From Psilocybe azurescens (lineage: Eukaryota > Basidiomycota > Agaricomycetes > Agaricales > Agrocybaceae), in the NCBI GenBank assembly GCA_023853785.1, contig JAJIRX010001034.1, positions 16,064 through 80,063 on the forward strand: a stretch of 64,000 bases of DNA, written 5' to 3'. The position numbers and the translations under genes were made by a program. The notes under the pieces are model-generated. The model did no database searches, was not told the DNA's origin, and saw only the letters and a program-made list of their open reading frames with translations. Positions within the stretch are counted from its first letter, which is position 1; every line of letters begins with the position of its first letter. Below, piece after piece: positions 1-10,542 of this stretch.

Positions 1-1170
1 CTATTTCCCAATGTTCTTCTTCGTTTAATATCTCTGGTGGCGGTCGAATGAAATTAGGTCCATGTGTTTCAGTTTCGTGATATGGATTAAGAAGTGTTGC
101 ATGGAATACATCGTGAATGAGCCATCCTTTGGGGAGTTCCAGCCGATAAGTTAGGGGTCCTAAGACTTCTTTAATTTTGAAGGGTCCTTCTCGTTTTGGT
201 GCCATTTTCTTGTGATAATTTGTTTGTAAATTTGTCGCTTCTAGCCAAACCTTTTGTCCTTGGGTGAACGGTATGAATTTTGAGTTCTTCCTTTCAGCCA
301 TCCTTGTCCGGGCTAGTTCATGGGCTGCTAGGGCTTCTTCTCGATCCTTTTGAAGATACTTCAGTCTTTCTTCTACTGAAGGGAATTTGGTGTGTTCGAA
401 TGCGGTAGGGATTGCAATGGGGAATATCCAAGAATCAGTTCAAATGGTGTTCTCTGTCTGCCTGCATGTCTTCGATTGTTGTGAGTGAATTCAAGGGTAC
501 CAAGTCGTTCGTGCCAGTCTTCTGGATGAGATGAGCAGTATATGGATAGATAGGCTTCAATTTCTTGGTTGTATCGTTCCATTGTTCCATCCGTTTGAGG
601 GTGGTAAGCAGTTGAAAATTTCGATTTTACTCCGAGGAGTTTCATTAACTCCTTGAATGATTCAGCAGCAAATCTGGGGTCTCGATCTGATGTGAGGCTG
701 TCTGGTAGTCCAAACCTTTGTAGAGATTGTCCATTAAGAGTTTGCCAGTCTTTTCGGCATCCAGTCCTTTCATTCGGCAAGGAATAAGGATAAGTCCTTT
801 GTGTTCCCATGATCGGTGATGCTTAGAATCGCATCAAATTCAACTTCTCCTTGTTTGTCCAGGATCGGTGGAAGGTCTGTAAGGAAATCCATAGCACTGT
901 CTGCAAAAGGTCGGGCTGACTTTGGTCCAGGTATCGGTATGAATGATGGGTTAGAGGGATGTCGATTTATTTTGAATTGTTGGCAGGTGGCACATCCTTT
1001 TACATATTGTTTGATGAATGATCGTAATCCTGGCCACCAGTAGTGTTGTTTTACTGAATTGAATGTTTCTAATTCTCCCGGGGTGTCCAGCTGAAATAGG
1101 GTTGTGATATGATTTGACTATGTCCTTCCGCAGGGTTTGATCTTTTGGAATGTAGGCTCGTCCATGGTAG
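1..1170 (-). pseudogene. Gypsy-1 integrase, 3' part of pol
   Basis: The integrase inserts retroelement cDNA into host DNA. The zinc-binding part is visible near 975-1000 (GCATCQQFK, the two Cys of HHCC). The catalytic core follows: first Asp in a MDFLTDLP motif (about 870-890), second Asp in TSDRDPRF (about 680), Glu in GTMERYNQ (about 580). The C-terminal GPY/F-type module is read at 60-230 (VLGPLTYRLELP then IHDVFHATLLNPY); a chromodomain could follow beyond the left edge. The core is split between frames at about 810, so the gene is broken here. Upstream it joins the RNase H segment. Confidence 0.88.
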
Positions 1171-1767
1171 TATAAGATGGTTTTGCCATTCACAATCTCT
1201 GTTTTCCATTCTTTGAGGTCCTGTCGTGCATTTGGCGGTCCTCCCTCTAATAGGGTTTTCATTGCTTCTGCTGCGTTGTGGTCCAGTTCGTTTGCATTGG
1301 CAATCCTTTCCTGTAACTCAGTGTCAATTAAGTCGATGAAAAGCTTTTCTGGGAGTAGGGTGATGTTTTCATTGTCATGGTCTTCTTCCGGGGTAAAATC
1401 AGGGCGTCTTGAAAGGGTATCGGATTGAATCATTTTGTTTCCAGGTAGATGTACCAATTTCAGGTTGAATTCTGAGACGTGACAGAGACCAGCGCGCCTG
1501 TCGTCGGTTCAGATTTTGGGCCGATCTGAAATATGTTAAATTCTTGTGATCTGAATATACCGTAGTCGTGTGTTCTGATCCTTGGATGTAGTGTCTCCAT
1601 TCCTGTAGTGCTCGGATTATTCCCAATAATTCTCTGTCATAGATTTCGTAATTTCTTTCGGTTGGGGAAAATGTTCTTGATATAAATGCGCATGGGTGTC
1701 TTTCGCCATTTCCATCTAGTTGGGTGAGGACTGCTCCAGAGGCTTTATTTTGAAGCGTCAGATTCAA
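951..1767 (-). pseudogene. Gypsy-1 RNase H and connection region
   Basis: RNase H removes the RNA strand during reverse transcription. Its first Asp lies at the end of the RT segment (IESDASK), then [11 protein letters not shown], the Glu-bearing [14 protein letters not shown], the third acidic site in [10 protein letters not shown], and the terminal SDTLSRRPD. Downstream residues (LIDTELQERIANANELD onward) make the linker to integrase. The region is carried by two overlapping frames that change near 1450 and 1750, so at least two frameshifts interrupt it. Confidence 0.88.
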
Positions 1768-2483
1768 TTTGAAATGGTTTAGCGGGGTCAGGCATCAAGA
1801 GTACTGGTTCTTCTGTGAATCGTTTCTTTAGTTCATCAAAGGCAGCTTGAGTTACATCGTTCCATAAAAATCCTTTGTCTTTCTTCAGGAGTTCATTCAA
1901 AGGTTGAGCTACTTCAGAGAACTTCCGGATGAATTTTCGGTAAAAGTTTCCAAAGCCTAGAAATGATCGGACTTGTTTGAGAGTAGTAGGCGCTGGCCAG
2001 TCCTGAATTCCCTTGAGTTTTGTTGGGTCCATGGAGATCTTTCCTGCTTCGACAATCATTCCGAGATATTCCACTTTCTCCTGAGCAAATGAGCATTTTT
2101 CTGGCTTGAGATAGAGATCGTTTTCTCGGAGTCGTTGGAGAACCATTTTAGTGTACTTTTCCAGTTCCTCTCGATCTTTTGCAAAGATTAAGATGTCGTC
2201 CATATAGATGATTACAAAGCATTGTGATATCATATCTTCAAAGATCGAGTCCATCATGGATTGGAAGGTTGCCGGGAGTTGCACATGCCAAAGAACATTA
2301 CAGTTGGTTCAAAAGTCCTCGGTTGGTTTTGAATGCTGCCTTCCATTGGTCGCTGTCTTTTATCCCTGATGTTATTGTAGCCCCATCGGATATCCAGCTT
2401 TGTGAAGAATTTTGCGCCTTTTAACTTGTCCATGAGCTCCGTTATTCGTGGTAAGGGGTAGGCATTTTTGATGGTCCAATCGT
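1745..2483 (-). pseudogene. Gypsy-1 reverse transcriptase palm and thumb
   Basis: The RT copies the element RNA. The catalytic box reads [10 protein letters not shown] (YMDD, near 2190-2215). An upstream palm Asp lies in FTKLDIRWGY (about 2385-2415, in another frame), followed by [17 protein letters not shown]. The thumb/connection is intact to [21 protein letters not shown] and [15 protein letters not shown] frame change near 2285 separates the palm's first half from its second, and another near 2484 separates this part from the protease-RT segment, so the ORF is not continuous. Confidence 0.92.
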
Positions 2484-3371
2484 TCAGATATCTGTAGTCT
2501 TGACAAGGTCTGAGCTTTCCATCCTTTTTGATACGAAGAAGAATGGAGATGCCATAGGTGATTCAGAGGGCCGAATGTATCCTTTATCCAATTGTTCCTT
2601 TGTCCAGTTGTCCAGTTCCATTTGTTCTGCCGGGTGTAATGTTATATGCCTTGAATTTCTTTGGTATGAATCCTTCTTTAACTCGATTTTGTGGTCCCAT
2701 GGTCTTGGTTCCGGGAATCGGTCTGCCGCTTGTTTGTTGAAGAGATCTATATATGACTGATATTCTGGGGGAATAATTTCTTGGAGAGGTTTTGTGGGTT
2801 TCTCCGGTTCGTATTGTTGAGCTAATGTTTGCGAGGTAGTGATCTTGGTGTTAAGCCATGTTTCTTTTATTTCATCTTCGCTGGCGTCTCCGATGTATTG
2901 GATGATCAGTGATTCAAATTCTTCCAATGGGTGGGTGGTCTCAATTATTGATGTTTGTTCGTCTGTTTCTTCTTCAATGGTAGTCTGATTTATTGTGGGT
3001 CCTTGACGTGGTTTCCAAGTTATCTGTCCGTTCTGCCAGTTGATTCCTGGATTCTTTTCCTGTAACCATGGGAAACCCAGAATGATCTTCTGTTTCCCTA
3101 GTCCAGAGACCAATAACTTTTCCCGATGGTTTCGATTTCCAACTTTTAAGTCCAGGTCCACAAACGATGAGATGGTTCCCTTCTTGTTTGGAGTCCCATC
3201 TACATTGTAAACTCGGATCGGTTTTTCCAAGGGTTGGGTCTTGAGTCCAAGTTTTTGTGCATAATTCTGGTCAATGAATTTTCCTCCTGCTCCTGAGTCT
3301 AAGAGAGCAGCGGTTTCGACGATTTGTGAGCCATTCTGTTTCTTTGCAGGGAATGAAACTGGTAGAAGCAT
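2484..3371 (-). pseudogene. Gypsy-1 aspartic protease and RT N-terminus
   Basis: This 295-codon frame holds the retropepsin site LLDSGAGGKFID (Asp-Ser-Gly, about residues 25-36) and the later ILGFPWLQEKNPGINW motif of Gypsy proteases (about residues 97-115). It ends with the RT fingers: LHPAEQMELDNWTKEQL and GYIRPSESPMASPFFFV. The protease processes the Gag-Pol polyprotein. The frame stops shortly after this because of a shift at about 2500, just before the KLRPCQDYR-type motif that continues in another frame. Confidence 0.9.
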
Positions 3372-3451
3372 AGTTTTATTCTCGATTGTTGCCGTAAGTA
3401 CAGATTGTATCTTCAGATAAGGAGAGACAGACGTCGCTCTGTTTCTCCACT

Positions 3452-4394
3452 TTAAAAATCCTTTTCTTCTTTCTCTTCAAATCCTGTTTTAACCATGAGG
3501 TCTGCAAGTTCATCTTTTTCATCCTTGTTCAGGCTCCTGATATGGGTATGGAGTTCCTTTGGGGTCCACTTCTTGCTGGGTTGTCCTTGGGTTCTGTTCT
3601 GGTTTGTTGGTCCTTTCTGTGGGCAATCTCTGGATAGATGTCCTCGTTGTTTGCACCTGAAACAGGCGCCTTTCCTGATTAATTCAGCTCGTTCTTCGGC
3701 TGTCATGGCGCTTCACGTCCATCCTGTTTGGGTCGTAGTTCCTGTTGTTCCTTGGGAAATTGTTCCAGCGTGGTGTCCTCCTGCGTTCTTCTGGTTCTTC
3801 TCTAAAGACCTTGGCCAGTCTATAGTTGGTGTCAAATGTTGTTGCTTTTTTGTACCAGCCTTGGATCGTTCTTGGAAGGTCTTCGGAGTACAGGATCCTG
3901 TCAGCGAGTTGAGGTGTGATGCATTTTTGGAATGATCCTATGAGATGGGCATGGTCTGATTCTGTTTCTGTTCCTAGGTTGGCTTGTCCTACCAACAACT
4001 TGAATTTGTTGATGATGTCTTCCACCCTTTCGTTGGGTTTTTGCCTAAGTCGTTTTATGTCGTTCTCATGGCTGATCTGGTTTCATCCACTGGAGTGAAT
4101 GCGCCGTGAAATTTTTTCGAGAAATGTTCCAAGGGTGTCCCATTCGAGGGTTTGGTTGGGACTAGTTCCTTTTGTCCTCGAGGTCAAGTACTGTTCCTTC
4201 CATAGTTTTGCTCCTCCTTCCATGCAAAATGATAAAATGAAGGCAATTTTCTTCTTGTCTGTGTTGTAGACGTCATCGTTTATGTCCATGTAGAGATAGC
4301 AGTCTTGCATGAAAGACCTGGATTTTGTCCTGTCTCCATCGAATACGGTGGGTTTGTTGATCGAGATTTCTTTCTTTCCGTTTGTTTCGACCAT
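3452..4394 (-). pseudogene. Gypsy-1 gag (capsid and nucleocapsid)
   Basis: Gag builds the cytoplasmic virus-like particle. Three overlapping frames carry it: an N-terminal part from 4394 (FDGDRTKSRSFMQDCYLYM, a Retrotrans_gag-like start), a middle part from about 4025 (IINKFKLLVGQANL), and a C-terminal part with a CCHC zinc knuckle CFRCKQRGHLSRDC (CX2CX4HX4C) and a basic tail. Frame changes near 4080 and 3700 break it. The stop at 3452 lies about 80 bp before the pol frame, an arrangement usual for Gypsy elements with separate gag and pol. Confidence 0.88.
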
Positions 4395-4601
4395 GTCTGT
4401 GTCTTGTTCTTCTTGATCTATCGCCAGGGGTTGATAATAAGTCGTATAGCGAGTTTGATAGGTCTTCGTTGCCTAGGTTGATATCTTCAGAGCTTTGTCT
4501 GGACGGGTTTGGTGTCTTTCAGTGGTGCCGTGTTTCGTTTCGGGTTTCAGAGGTCTCGCCTGCTGGGGAGCGGGCGAGATTCGTAGATGAGCTAGTTCTT
4601 T
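4395..4601. other. Gypsy-1 5' leader between LTR and gag
   Basis: This 207-bp stretch separates the LTR border (TG at 4602) from the gag start. I see no convincing primer-binding site: the bases next to the LTR, read on the minus strand, do not begin with TGG. Priming by an internal tRNA fragment or self-priming is possible but not shown. Confidence 0.4.
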
Positions 4602-5047
4602 TGTTACGACTTCAAGCTTATATTCACGTGCGTGGATAAAGCCGACAGTCAAGTAGTCAAGAACAGTGAGTTCCAAGCAGTGTCAAGTAAGAGGAGGTTA
4701 GATTCTCAAGAACTAGCTAAAGAATACAGTGGATCCTTCCTGGTATAAATACTATGAACCGCACAGCAAGTTGAAACGAGTTTGAATGTTCATCAGCAGA
4801 TGTATATAAGAATAGAGGAAACAGATCAAGTGTTCATCGAAAGATGTATCATAAAAGATAGAAGTGAAAGTCCATCAAAGATATGATGGAGTTTTGTAGA
4901 TATGATGGAAAGCAAAGTTCATCAGAACATACGATGATGTATCAATGATGTGACAGATGACAAAGAAAAGGGAAAAAGAAAAAGAAAAGAGAAAGGAAAA
5001 GAAAAAGCAAAAGCAAAAGCAAAAGAAAATAAAGTGTCCATAACAGT
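4602..5047 (-). repeat. Gypsy-1 LTR, truncated
   Basis: Read on the plus strand, the LTR starts TGTTACGAC and matches the solo LTR at 57016 onward over its first ~500 bp, including a TATATAAG-containing module (one copy here, three in the solo LTR) and a purine-rich tract near 4955-5030. Similarity stops at about 5047 (CATAACAGT here, CATAACAAC in the solo copy), exactly where the A/B repeat begins, so about 0.9 kb of this LTR is missing. Confidence 0.8.
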
Positions 5048-5840
5048 CACTAGTCATTTCAAAATGCCACCACACCGGCACCGGGACGGACCTGGCATAC
5101 GCTCTGACTTTCCGTGTCGTTTCATATTATCACACGCTGCTTCCTTTCTGCCTTCATAAAAATGTCTGTGTTTTCAATCCATGCAGAACAGTAGTGAGAT
5201 TACCACACCGGCCCGTTCCCAATCCGAGATGTGAATTTTCGTATACAGTACCTGAGCATGAATGACAAGGGTATCTACCTGAAGACAAACAGGAATTTTG
5301 AAACATGAGAATGCCGTGTCCGCCCGAGCCCGACCCGACATGTGGATTTGAGATAACAGAGATGGCCATTTTCACACCATGCGGGAAGTGAGCAATGTCA
5401 TGCAGTAAGTGAGATCGTCATGTCCAACTGTCCTGGCCCGCGTTCCGTGCCAGCGCCCGTGCCGAGCCTGTCCCAACCCGTCAATATACCACTGAAATAT
5501 ACCTCTAATTTTTGCCTAGCAGACAGAGACTACATTCCTCAAGTGTTGCAGACCCTATTGAACCTTTCGGCTCGGACATGGGTCGGACAATTTATTTACA
5601 CGGACTCCCGTAAGGTTTATCACTTCCATCTTGGTAAAACTAATGGCCTCACTCAGGCCCCCGGTAAAGTTCGGACACGGGCCGGAGAGCACATATTTTT
5701 GGGCGCATAGTTTGAACTTTGGACTGAATGGGAGATAGAAGAGGTATGGTTTCATGCACATTGAAAATTTAGTGCAATCCAGCCCATATATGAAATGAAG
5801 TCAGAAAGCCGGCATCCGACCCGGTCCCGACCCGACCCGA
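5048..5840 (+). repeat. Unknown repeat A/B, copy 1, left part
   Basis: This is the first ~793 bp of a ~1.04 kb repeat that is present whole and inverted at 21572-22610. Copy 1 is split: its last ~243 bp lie at 14213-14455, and Gypsy-2 sits between. It starts CACTAGTCATTTC and is rich in CCCG/CCGG words, such as TCCCGACCCGACCCGA at the break. No convincing ORF, TG..CA border or target duplication for A/B was found, so its class is unknown; it could be a non-autonomous DNA element or an odd LTR. Confidence 0.8.
5837..5840. repeat. Left target-site duplication of Gypsy-2 (CCGA)
   Basis: CCGA immediately left of the LTR start TGATGGGCC is repeated at 14209-14212 directly after the right LTR end CTCATCA. 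The whole A/B copy at 21.6-22.6 kb shows the uninterrupted sequence with a single CCGA, which proves the insertion point. Confidence 0.88.
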
Positions 5841-6692
5841 TGATGGGCCTACGACACGCTATGCCGTGCAGAACAAACAAAGAAAAAAGAAGACACAGGG
5901 TGTCGCAATGTGCGGCTCCAAGGTTGCGAATGGGGGTTCAGGCTGTCCAACGAAGGGGGTCGCCTTTGGAGTGAAGCTCCTTGAGAGGGAACTAAGGGTT
6001 GAAAGGCGAAGTACGAAGTACGAATGGGACTGCAGACGACGAGGGGCAGCAATGGACGATTTTTAACTGGGGTTGCAGGCAGCGAAGGCAACACGACGGT
6101 GCTATCTGCGCTAAGAATTTTAGCTTTTCAAGTACAGCGAGATGGGGAGAAAAATGGTCTCTATATTCTGGTCTGTTCAAGTCAAATACAAAATGTCTTT
6201 TATACTACAACGAAAACGTCTGAAATGACCAGGAAGGTGTCCAATATCGGCAAGCAAAAGAAGAGGGAGAGAAAAAAACGCGAAGAGCAAGTAGAAGTAT
6301 TGTAAGAAACTAAGAAAGAAGGGGAAACCCACACCAGCCAATGATATAAACCCTCGCAGATCGTCGTTTTTGAGGTCCAGGATCATGAATCATCAGGAAT
6401 CGTCTTGTAGGTGCTGTTCAGGGAAATGAGAGCACGATTTCGGAGCCGCTCTCATATTGTGTCGTATGGTATGCGATTTGCGAAGTTGATGAAACATATT
6501 TTGTCGGCGTTATGGAGTCCGGCGTTGCATTGGAAGCAAGGAGGAAGGGTTTGGGTTTTAGTGCGCAAATGTTCGTTTCTATATTGCATGTCTTTGGGTA
6601 TCCTGTATTCAAAACGGGAATCGTGGCAGCGCCGGCCGGTCCGTGTCGTGCATTTTGGGGTTTTCCGTGGGTAGCGGTAGCGGCGCTCATCA
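5841..6692 (-). repeat. Gypsy-2 3' LTR
   Basis: This 852-bp LTR has TG...CA ends on the plus strand (TGATGGGCC...CTCATCA). It is nearly identical to 13353-14208. Most length differences fall in short homopolymers. Confidence 0.95.
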
Positions 6693-6702
6693 TCTCCTCC
6701 TA
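6693..6702 (-). promoter_or_regulatory. Gypsy-2 polypurine tract
   Basis: Read on the minus strand, the bases next to the 3' LTR are TAGGAGGAGA, a short purine run in the place where plus-strand priming starts in LTR elements. Confidence 0.7.
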
Positions 6703-7136
6703 ACTGAAATACGGACTGTCCTCAGTCCACGGACGGCTGATACGTGGGCTGTGCAAGATTGTGGTGGCAAGGTTTCGAGGGACCAGAAGATGGGTACAAG
6801 ATGGTGGAAAATGTGAGGTCAAGAAAGCAGAAGATGGAGGCAAGGCAACGGCGTGGAGAAAAAGCGGTAACGAGGATATGATCTCGGAAGGCGAAGGGTC
6901 TGTTCTAGCGCAAGAAGTGAGAAAGAAAAGTCGGTCAAAGCGGATAAAGAACAAGAAGTGAAATGCGACTACAGCTCAGTAAATCATCATAGCTGTAGTC
7001 CCGAAGGGCTGCGCAATAAGCTAAGTCTATGCGGCTTCAGGGAGTACTGTGTGAAGATGAAATTAAGTGATGAAAAATGTAGAGGTAATAAAGAATGTAA
7101 GTCCAAAACTCCTCCTAACTGAGCTGAAAACCGCAG
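6703..7136. other. Gypsy-2 3' untranslated region
   Basis: These ~430 bp lie between the end of the integrase frame and the 3' LTR. No conserved motif was recognised in them. Confidence 0.5.
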
Positions 7137-8393
7137 CTAATCTTCATCGAAGGCGTTGTCAAGGTCACCTATGTCTTCTGGGTCGGTTTCCGTTGATTCT
7201 TGAAGCTTTCGAAGGCGATCTAGTGAGACATCCAGGAGTTCGTCGAGAGGTGGTAGGTCGAGACTTTTGCGGGGCGAAGTATGGTATAACGCGAAAGGCA
7301 GCGATTGGACGGTGAAGAAGGGATCCGTCGAGTTCGGTGAGTATGTATGCGCCACCCTTGTTGCGGCGATGAATATGAGAGGTCCTAGGTAGCGAGCGCG
7401 CATCTTAGCGGTTGAGGGATTTTTCCGATGGCGGTGTTTGAATGAGGACGAGATCGCCAAGTTTGAAGTGGTAGTCGCGGATAGAGCTGGCATGTTCCTT
7501 TTCGAAACGTATGGCGGCCTGGAGGCGTGCAGCGTAAACTTTGTCGTGTAGATCAGCAAGGTGTTCACGACGTTTTTGGAGAGAAGCGATGGCACGGCGA
7601 GCAATGAGATCAGTGGTGGAAAGGATGGAATCTGGTGGGGGTAAGAGATATGTTGCTTCAGAGATGTCGAAGGGAAGAATAGGGTGCGTCCCTGTAACTG
7701 CGAAATAAGGTGAGCATCCCATACGGCGTTGGACGGTGACTCGATCAGCCCAGAACATTGAATAGGTGACGAAAGACCATTTTGATTGGTCGCCGTCTGC
7801 TGCTTTGAACATTGCCTGCCGAGCATCGAAGTGTGTGTGTTCGACAAGACCATTTGCACGGGAGTTGTAGCCTGAAATGCGGACGTGAATGATGTGATAT
7901 TTCTTTGCAAGGTATTCCATGGCTTTGACGAAAGGGCCTCCGTTGTCTGTGATAATCTCGAAGAGGGTGCACCAACGGTAGATAAAGCTTCGGAGGATCC
8001 ACCTGGCAATCGATTTGTGGTTTTCAGCAGCTAGCATGTCGGGTTCGGGCCAGTGTGTGATGGAGCAACGGCCTTGAACTAGGTACTTGAATCGACCAGA
8101 TTTTGGGAGATGCATGGTGTCCATGTAGATTCGTCCGAAGATAGGTGCGGGAACGGCGGCGGTAGGGGAATGAGGGCGTTCTGGGTTTTTCGGGTTTGGC
8201 AGATATGGCATGTGAGGACGAACCAGGAGATGTCAGAGTGCATGAATGGCCACCAGTAACGTTCAACTATGTGGGCATTTGTCGCCAAAGAATCCGTGGT
8301 GTCCAGCATCATCGTGAGCGGATTTGATGATAAAAGCCGGCGGGAAGATGGTACAACGAGTTTGTGTTCACCGCGGGGATCCTTAAGCGCCAA
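7137..8393 (-). pseudogene. Gypsy-2 integrase with GPY/F-like C-terminus
   Basis: The zinc-binding module ends in HICQTRKTQ (near 8190-8220), after two His. The DDE core follows: an Asp in IYMDTMHLPKSG, a second in IITDNGGPF (about 7950), and Glu in ANGLVEHTHFDARQ (about 7840). After the core comes a helical stretch and FKLGDLVLIQ (about 7445), then, in a shifted frame, [13 protein letters not shown] (about 7390), a GPY/F-like module, and an acidic tail ending at 7137. Frame changes near 8000 and 7430 break it. No chromodomain was recognised. Confidence 0.88.
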
Positions 8394-8822
8394 AGTCGAT
8401 CCGAGGAGACGAAGAATTCTGTACAGTAACGGAGGAACGTGTTGTAGTCGGAGTCGGACATGTCAGGGGGGTCGTTCGAGAGTATCGTGCCAGGTACGGA
8501 CTTTGAGAGTCGATCTTCTGCTTTGAGGGCGGCTTCGGGCGTGGAATGATGGAGTAAGGTGTTGAGTCGTCAGAGACAGTGGTTGTTTGAGGAGGTGGTT
8601 CGTCATGTGTGTCGTCTTGAGTGTCTTGTGGTATTTCAGGAGGATTTTCGTCTTGAGTTTGGTTTGTTTGTGGTGAGGAAATAGGCGTGAAGTCGGAAGC
8701 ATTGGAATCACTAATGTAAATGAGAATTGGTGGTTGTCGAATGCGGTGGAGAGTAGGAGGCGTTGATCATATGCATGAATCCATGTAGTTGGTCGATCCA
8801 GTCATCAAAGTCGTCCTCCTGC
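8394..8822 (-). pseudogene. Gypsy-2 RNase H-integrase linker
   Basis: The linker continues from the RNase H end and has Ser/Thr/Pro-rich translations with no recognised domain. The frame changes at least once, near 8710. It belongs to pol by position only. Confidence 0.5.
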
Positions 8823-9470
8823 TCAGGCTCGTCGCCTGTTTGTGGCTTCGCGTCGAGAAAGGCCATCGGGACCATGAAACGCACCGGGGACGTGGACAAG
8901 TTCGAAGTGAAAGGTAAGGATAGAGATGATCCATCGATTGATGCTGGCAGAAGGGTCGATGTCCGGATTAGCAAGCATGCCTTTGATATATTTGGCATCA
9001 ACTTCTATGATTAAATTTCGCACACCGATAAGGTGGAGTTTGAGTGCTCGCAGGGATCGGTAGAGGCCGTAAAGTTCGAGTTTGGGTTGTGAGAAACGGC
9101 ATTCGCGGTCGTTAAGTGTAATGGATCCGAAACGCGAAGTATCGAATTGAGGGTTTTCGACGTCACATTGGCTGAGAATGTTGCCAATTGCAATGGATGA
9201 GGTGTCGACAGAGAGAATGACTGGTGCGGGAGAGTTGTAGTCGATGGGTCGAAGGGCTGGTGAGGTGAGTAAAGCTTTCTTTAGATCTTCTTGTGCTGAT
9301 TCTTGAAGTGGTCCCCAGACGAACGGTTCATTGTTGCGAATGAGTTTGGAAATGTGATGTGCACGGTGAGCAAAATTTTCGATGAATATACGGCAGACTC
9401 CCATGGTACCGAGGAACGAACGGATGTCAGAAACATCACAACAAGGCCCCCAGTTTGCAATAACCGCCAC
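8823..9470 (-). pseudogene. Gypsy-2 RT thumb and RNase H
   Basis: The frame opens with the thumb motif SDIRSFLGTMGVCRIFIENF and FVWGPLQESAQEDLKKALL, then the RNase H sites VILSVDTSSIAIGNIL (Asp), QPKLELYGLYRSLRALK (Glu), NLIIEVDAKYIKGML (Asp) and GPDGLSRRE (Asp). All four acidic positions seem kept. It degrades the RNA template during cDNA synthesis. A frame shift separates it from the RT palm at about 9480. Confidence 0.9.
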
Positions 9471-9514
9471 ACGCTTGAGGTCTGGAAGCCGTCCATCTGA
9501 AGTACAACGATGAC

Positions 9515-10542
9515 CTAAAACAGTGATTTCCGGCCAGCGCAGAGGATGGATTTGAAGCCTGAAAAGGTGCCGCCAGAGTATTTCATATGTTGAACGATTT
9601 TGTTGACATTTTGGAAGTGTTCCCAGACGAAACGACGGATGCCAGGATTTTCAGGGATGGTTTCAAAGTCACCATTAGGCAAGATATAGCGAGTGGAGGG
9701 GCCGCTGGATGGGAATGTCGTCGATATAGGGTATGGTGGTGTGAGGAATTTCTGATCGTAAAATGTAAGTAACATCGTCGTGGAATACAGGTACTGAATT
9801 GGTCCATCCCATAGGCAAAGTAGTGAGTCGAAGGGCGCCAAGAGGGGTTTGGAATGTGGTAAGGTCGCGGGATTCTTCAGCAAGTGCACGTTCATCGTAG
9901 CCAACATATAAGTCAAGCATTCCTCCACACGCACGGTTGGCGAATTGTTCCGCAAGTTGATCAGTGAAAGGTGGGACTCCCGAGTGTGCAATGGTTACTG
10001 CGTTGAGTGGCTCAAGGGACTGGAGCGCTCGAAGGTCGCCATTCTTCTTGGCGTGTGTGAACCAGGCTGAACGATAAGGTGAGTTTGAAGGCTCCATAAC
10101 TCCTACGTCGATCTTGGCGCTGAAGAAGTTCGATGACTTTGTTGTATATTCCGGGAGGAATAGGGCGATTTTGACGACCCACGGTCGATGTGGAATGGTG
10201 GGGATTAAAACTGGGGAAAGAAGTCCTCGCGAAAGTGCCCGCGTTCGGTATCGTTCCAGGCGAAACCATCCTGTTGTAATACCATAAAATGGTGGAGTAG
10301 GTCGCGTTCGGCGGGCCAAAGAAATCCAGGAGGGTGGTAGTTGTTGAATATATCCCGACGTTCTGCTGTGTATCGACCAGAAGGAGCGAAGGGTGGTGGG
10401 TTGGGATTGAGAGTTGGCATGTCCGCTGAGAGGGTTGCCAACTATATTTCGGATTATAACGGAATTTATCGGGGAGGCTGGTTAGGACAGGCTTAGTTCG
10501 TTTTGCAACAGGCTTGTATTTCCTCTTTGCAAACGATGACAT
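9515..10542 (-). pseudogene. Gypsy-2 reverse transcriptase palm
   Basis: The fingers and palm are visible: WFTHAKKNGDLRALQSLEPL, then GGMLDLYVGYDERAL (first Asp), FQTPLGALRLTTLPMGWTNS, and the catalytic IPYIDDIPIQ (YIDD, about 9715-9745). The N-terminal RT stretch (YNPKYSWQPSQRTC onward) lies in a different frame between 10012 and 10542. This RT type, with a GGMLDLYVGYD motif in place of the usual FSKLDLRSGYH, is known from a basidiomycete-rich Gypsy lineage. Confidence 0.9.

Larger units (their letters stand above)
1..5047 (-). mobile_element. Ty3/Gypsy LTR retrotransposon (Gypsy-1), truncated at both ends
   Basis: On the minus strand the order is gag, protease, reverse transcriptase, RNase H, integrase, which is the Ty3/Gypsy order. 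The 5' LTR lies at the right end (from 4602) and is cut at about 5047, where the A/B repeat begins. The integrase C-terminus runs off the left edge, so the 3' LTR is not in the window. The coding part is spread over several frames through single-base shifts, so this copy is not translatable as one polyprotein. Motif wording in RT/RNase H resembles mushroom Gypsy elements of the MarY1 kind; the clade is inferred from memory of motifs, not from a tree. Confidence 0.93.

Noticed and set aside
4875..5081. 68-codon Phe-rich minus-strand frame
   Set aside because: It is the complement of the purine tract in the LTR and not a membrane protein gene.
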